DNA from: an uncultured Collinsella sp.
GTDB lineage: Bacteria; Actinomycetota; Coriobacteriia; Coriobacteriales; Coriobacteriaceae
NCBI GenBank assembly: GCA_959602875.1
Contig: CAUGVQ010000022.1
Span: forward strand, 1-25,085
Direction of reading: 5' to 3'
Length of the DNA: 25,085 bases
The translations under genes and the position numbers were made by a program. A model generated the notes under the pieces. It was not told the DNA's origin, did not search any database, and worked only from the letters and a program-made list of their open reading frames with translations. This document shows positions 24,372-25,085 of the stretch, piece by piece; position 1 is the first letter of the stretch; each line of letters starts with the position of its first letter.

Positions 24372-24922
24372 GCGCGCTCCCCTCTCCTACTTTGCCGTGC
24401 CTTTACCCATGATGATACCAACAGGGCAGACGCGGCGCCGAGCGCTACGCCGAGGACCACGCCCGCGGCAACATCGGTAGGCCAATGGACAAACAGGTAG
24501 AGCCGCGAGAAGGAAACGGTCGCCGCGAGTGCGCAAACGGGCAGCCAGAGCCTCCAGCGCCCGCGTCCAAGCGACACCGCCATGGCGGCAGCGCAGGCAA
24601 AGGCGCAGGTGGTATGACCCGAGGGAAACGACCAGCCACCCGGCGTGCGCGCGATGAGCGCAACGGCAGCATCAACCATATAGGGTCGCGGGCGCATGAC
24701 GACGGCCTTGATTGCAGGCACAGCGAGCTCGGCAGCTACAACGGCAATAAGAATCGCTGCCCCCGCGGCACGCGTCCGTCGGGGCACCAAAAGAGCCGCT
24801 GCCACAACAAGCCATATCAGTGCGCGAGAGCCGAGCGCCGACGCCGCAACCATGAGCGCATCGAGCATCGGGGCGTGCAGCCCTTGTATGGCATGAAGCG
24901 CATCCAGCTCCCATCCGCCCAT
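24368..24922 (-). CDS. PAP2-superfamily phosphatase, integral membrane
   Basis: 184 aa. The acid-phosphatase signature is complete: KAVVMRPRP (K72 to P80), PSGH (100-103) and SRLYLFVHWPTD (139-150). About five membrane segments surround these, consistent with an undecaprenyl-pyrophosphate phosphatase or lipid phosphatase; the substrate is not decidable here. Start ATG 24922, preceded by AGGTG. An in-frame extension to 25081 is rejected because it would overlap the acetyltransferase gene. Stop overlaps the rsmJ start. Confidence 0.9.
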   Translation of the reverse strand: MGGWELDALHAIQGLHAPMLDALMVAASALGSRALIWLVVAAALLVPRRTRAAGAAILIAVVAAELAVPAIKAVVMRPRPYMVDAAVALIARTPGGWSFPSGHTTCAFACAAAMAVSLGRGRWRLWLPVCALAATVSFSRLYLFVHWPTDVAAGVVLGVALGAASALLVSSWVKARQSRRGERA

Positions 24923-24929
24923 TGTGCAC

Positions 24930-25085
24930 CTAGTCCTCGAGCCAGAACGGATCGACCGGCTTCCCGTAGTCAAAGAAGCGCTCGTCGGCCTCGTCGATCT
25001 TGCGCAGCACACGGCAGGGGTTGCCCACCGCGACCACGCCAGCGGGGATGTCACGCACGACCACGCTGCCGGCGCCCACAACCGA
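24930..25085 (-). CDS. Sugar O-acetyltransferase, left-handed beta-helix type (N-terminus cut by window edge)
   Basis: Only the last 51 residues are present. VVGAGSVVVRDIPAGVVAVG then NPCRVLRKI is the last hexapeptide coil and C-terminal turn of maltose/galactoside acetyltransferases (LacA/Maa/NodL type), which move acetyl from acetyl-CoA to sugars. The tail FFDYGKPVDPFWLED is unfamiliar. The stop is 7 bp before the PAP2 start. Confidence 0.85.
   Translation of the reverse strand, partial: SVVGAGSVVVRDIPAGVVAVGNPCRVLRKIDEADERFFDYGKPVDPFWLED

Overview
The window is GC-rich, gene-dense bacterial DNA with mostly short intergenic gaps. Gene content and protein style (class II B12-dependent ribonucleotide reductase as the only RNR seen, DUF711/PFL-family protein, aldo/keto reductase with a 2x[4Fe-4S] tail, IorA-like ferredoxin protein, iron alcohol dehydrogenase) suggest an anaerobic gut actinobacterium of the Coriobacteriia (Collinsella/Olsenella-like). 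This is inference from gene families; no marker gene in the window fixes the genus.

Layout. 1-1213 (-): iron alcohol dehydrogenase cut by the left edge. 1432-5445 (+): a run of a NusG-domain-II membrane protein, two tandem paralogous helical-repeat proteins joined by a TGATG overlap, a SlyD-like prolyl isomerase and a truncated IorA-like iron-sulfur protein. 5499-5572: tRNA-Glu(UUC) with promoter and terminator. 5580-9250: an accessory-looking stretch directly 3' of the tRNA, holding a 744-aa membrane protein with a possible RyR-like C-terminal domain, then, convergent to it, a DUF2975 membrane protein coupled to a YozG-type XRE regulator, preceded by a strikingly AT-rich promoter. 9307-10671 (-): UPF0210/DUF711 protein, divergent from a SAM methyltransferase, an aldo/keto reductase and a single-pass membrane protein (10748-13648, +). 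13654-16791 (-): NrdJ, with two NrdR-box-like sites upstream. 17206-18330 (-): acidic single-pass membrane protein with a 17-residue tandem repeat. 18550-20370 (+): YhbY, a PHP phosphatase and an unrecognised protein, followed by a repeat-rich gap. 20571-22148 (-): GH13 glycosidase with two LacI-type operators upstream. 22322-22612 (+): small Cys-rich protein. 22663-25085 (-): secreted lipoprotein nuclease, RsmJ, PAP2 phosphatase and a sugar O-acetyltransferase fragment, the last three packed as an operon.

Most genes are housekeeping or ordinary metabolic genes. The most informative signals are: two NrdR-box-like sites exactly 42 bp apart at the nrdJ promoter; a degenerate 'half IorA' whose thiamine-diphosphate motif has been lost; a RyR-like membrane protein with an inverted repeat around its promoter next to tRNA-Glu; a five-unit 17-bp degenerate tandem repeat beside three copies of another motif; and a tandem pair of uncharacterised paralogous repeat proteins. 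I did not find a CRISPR array, prophage, transposase or an obvious known defence system.
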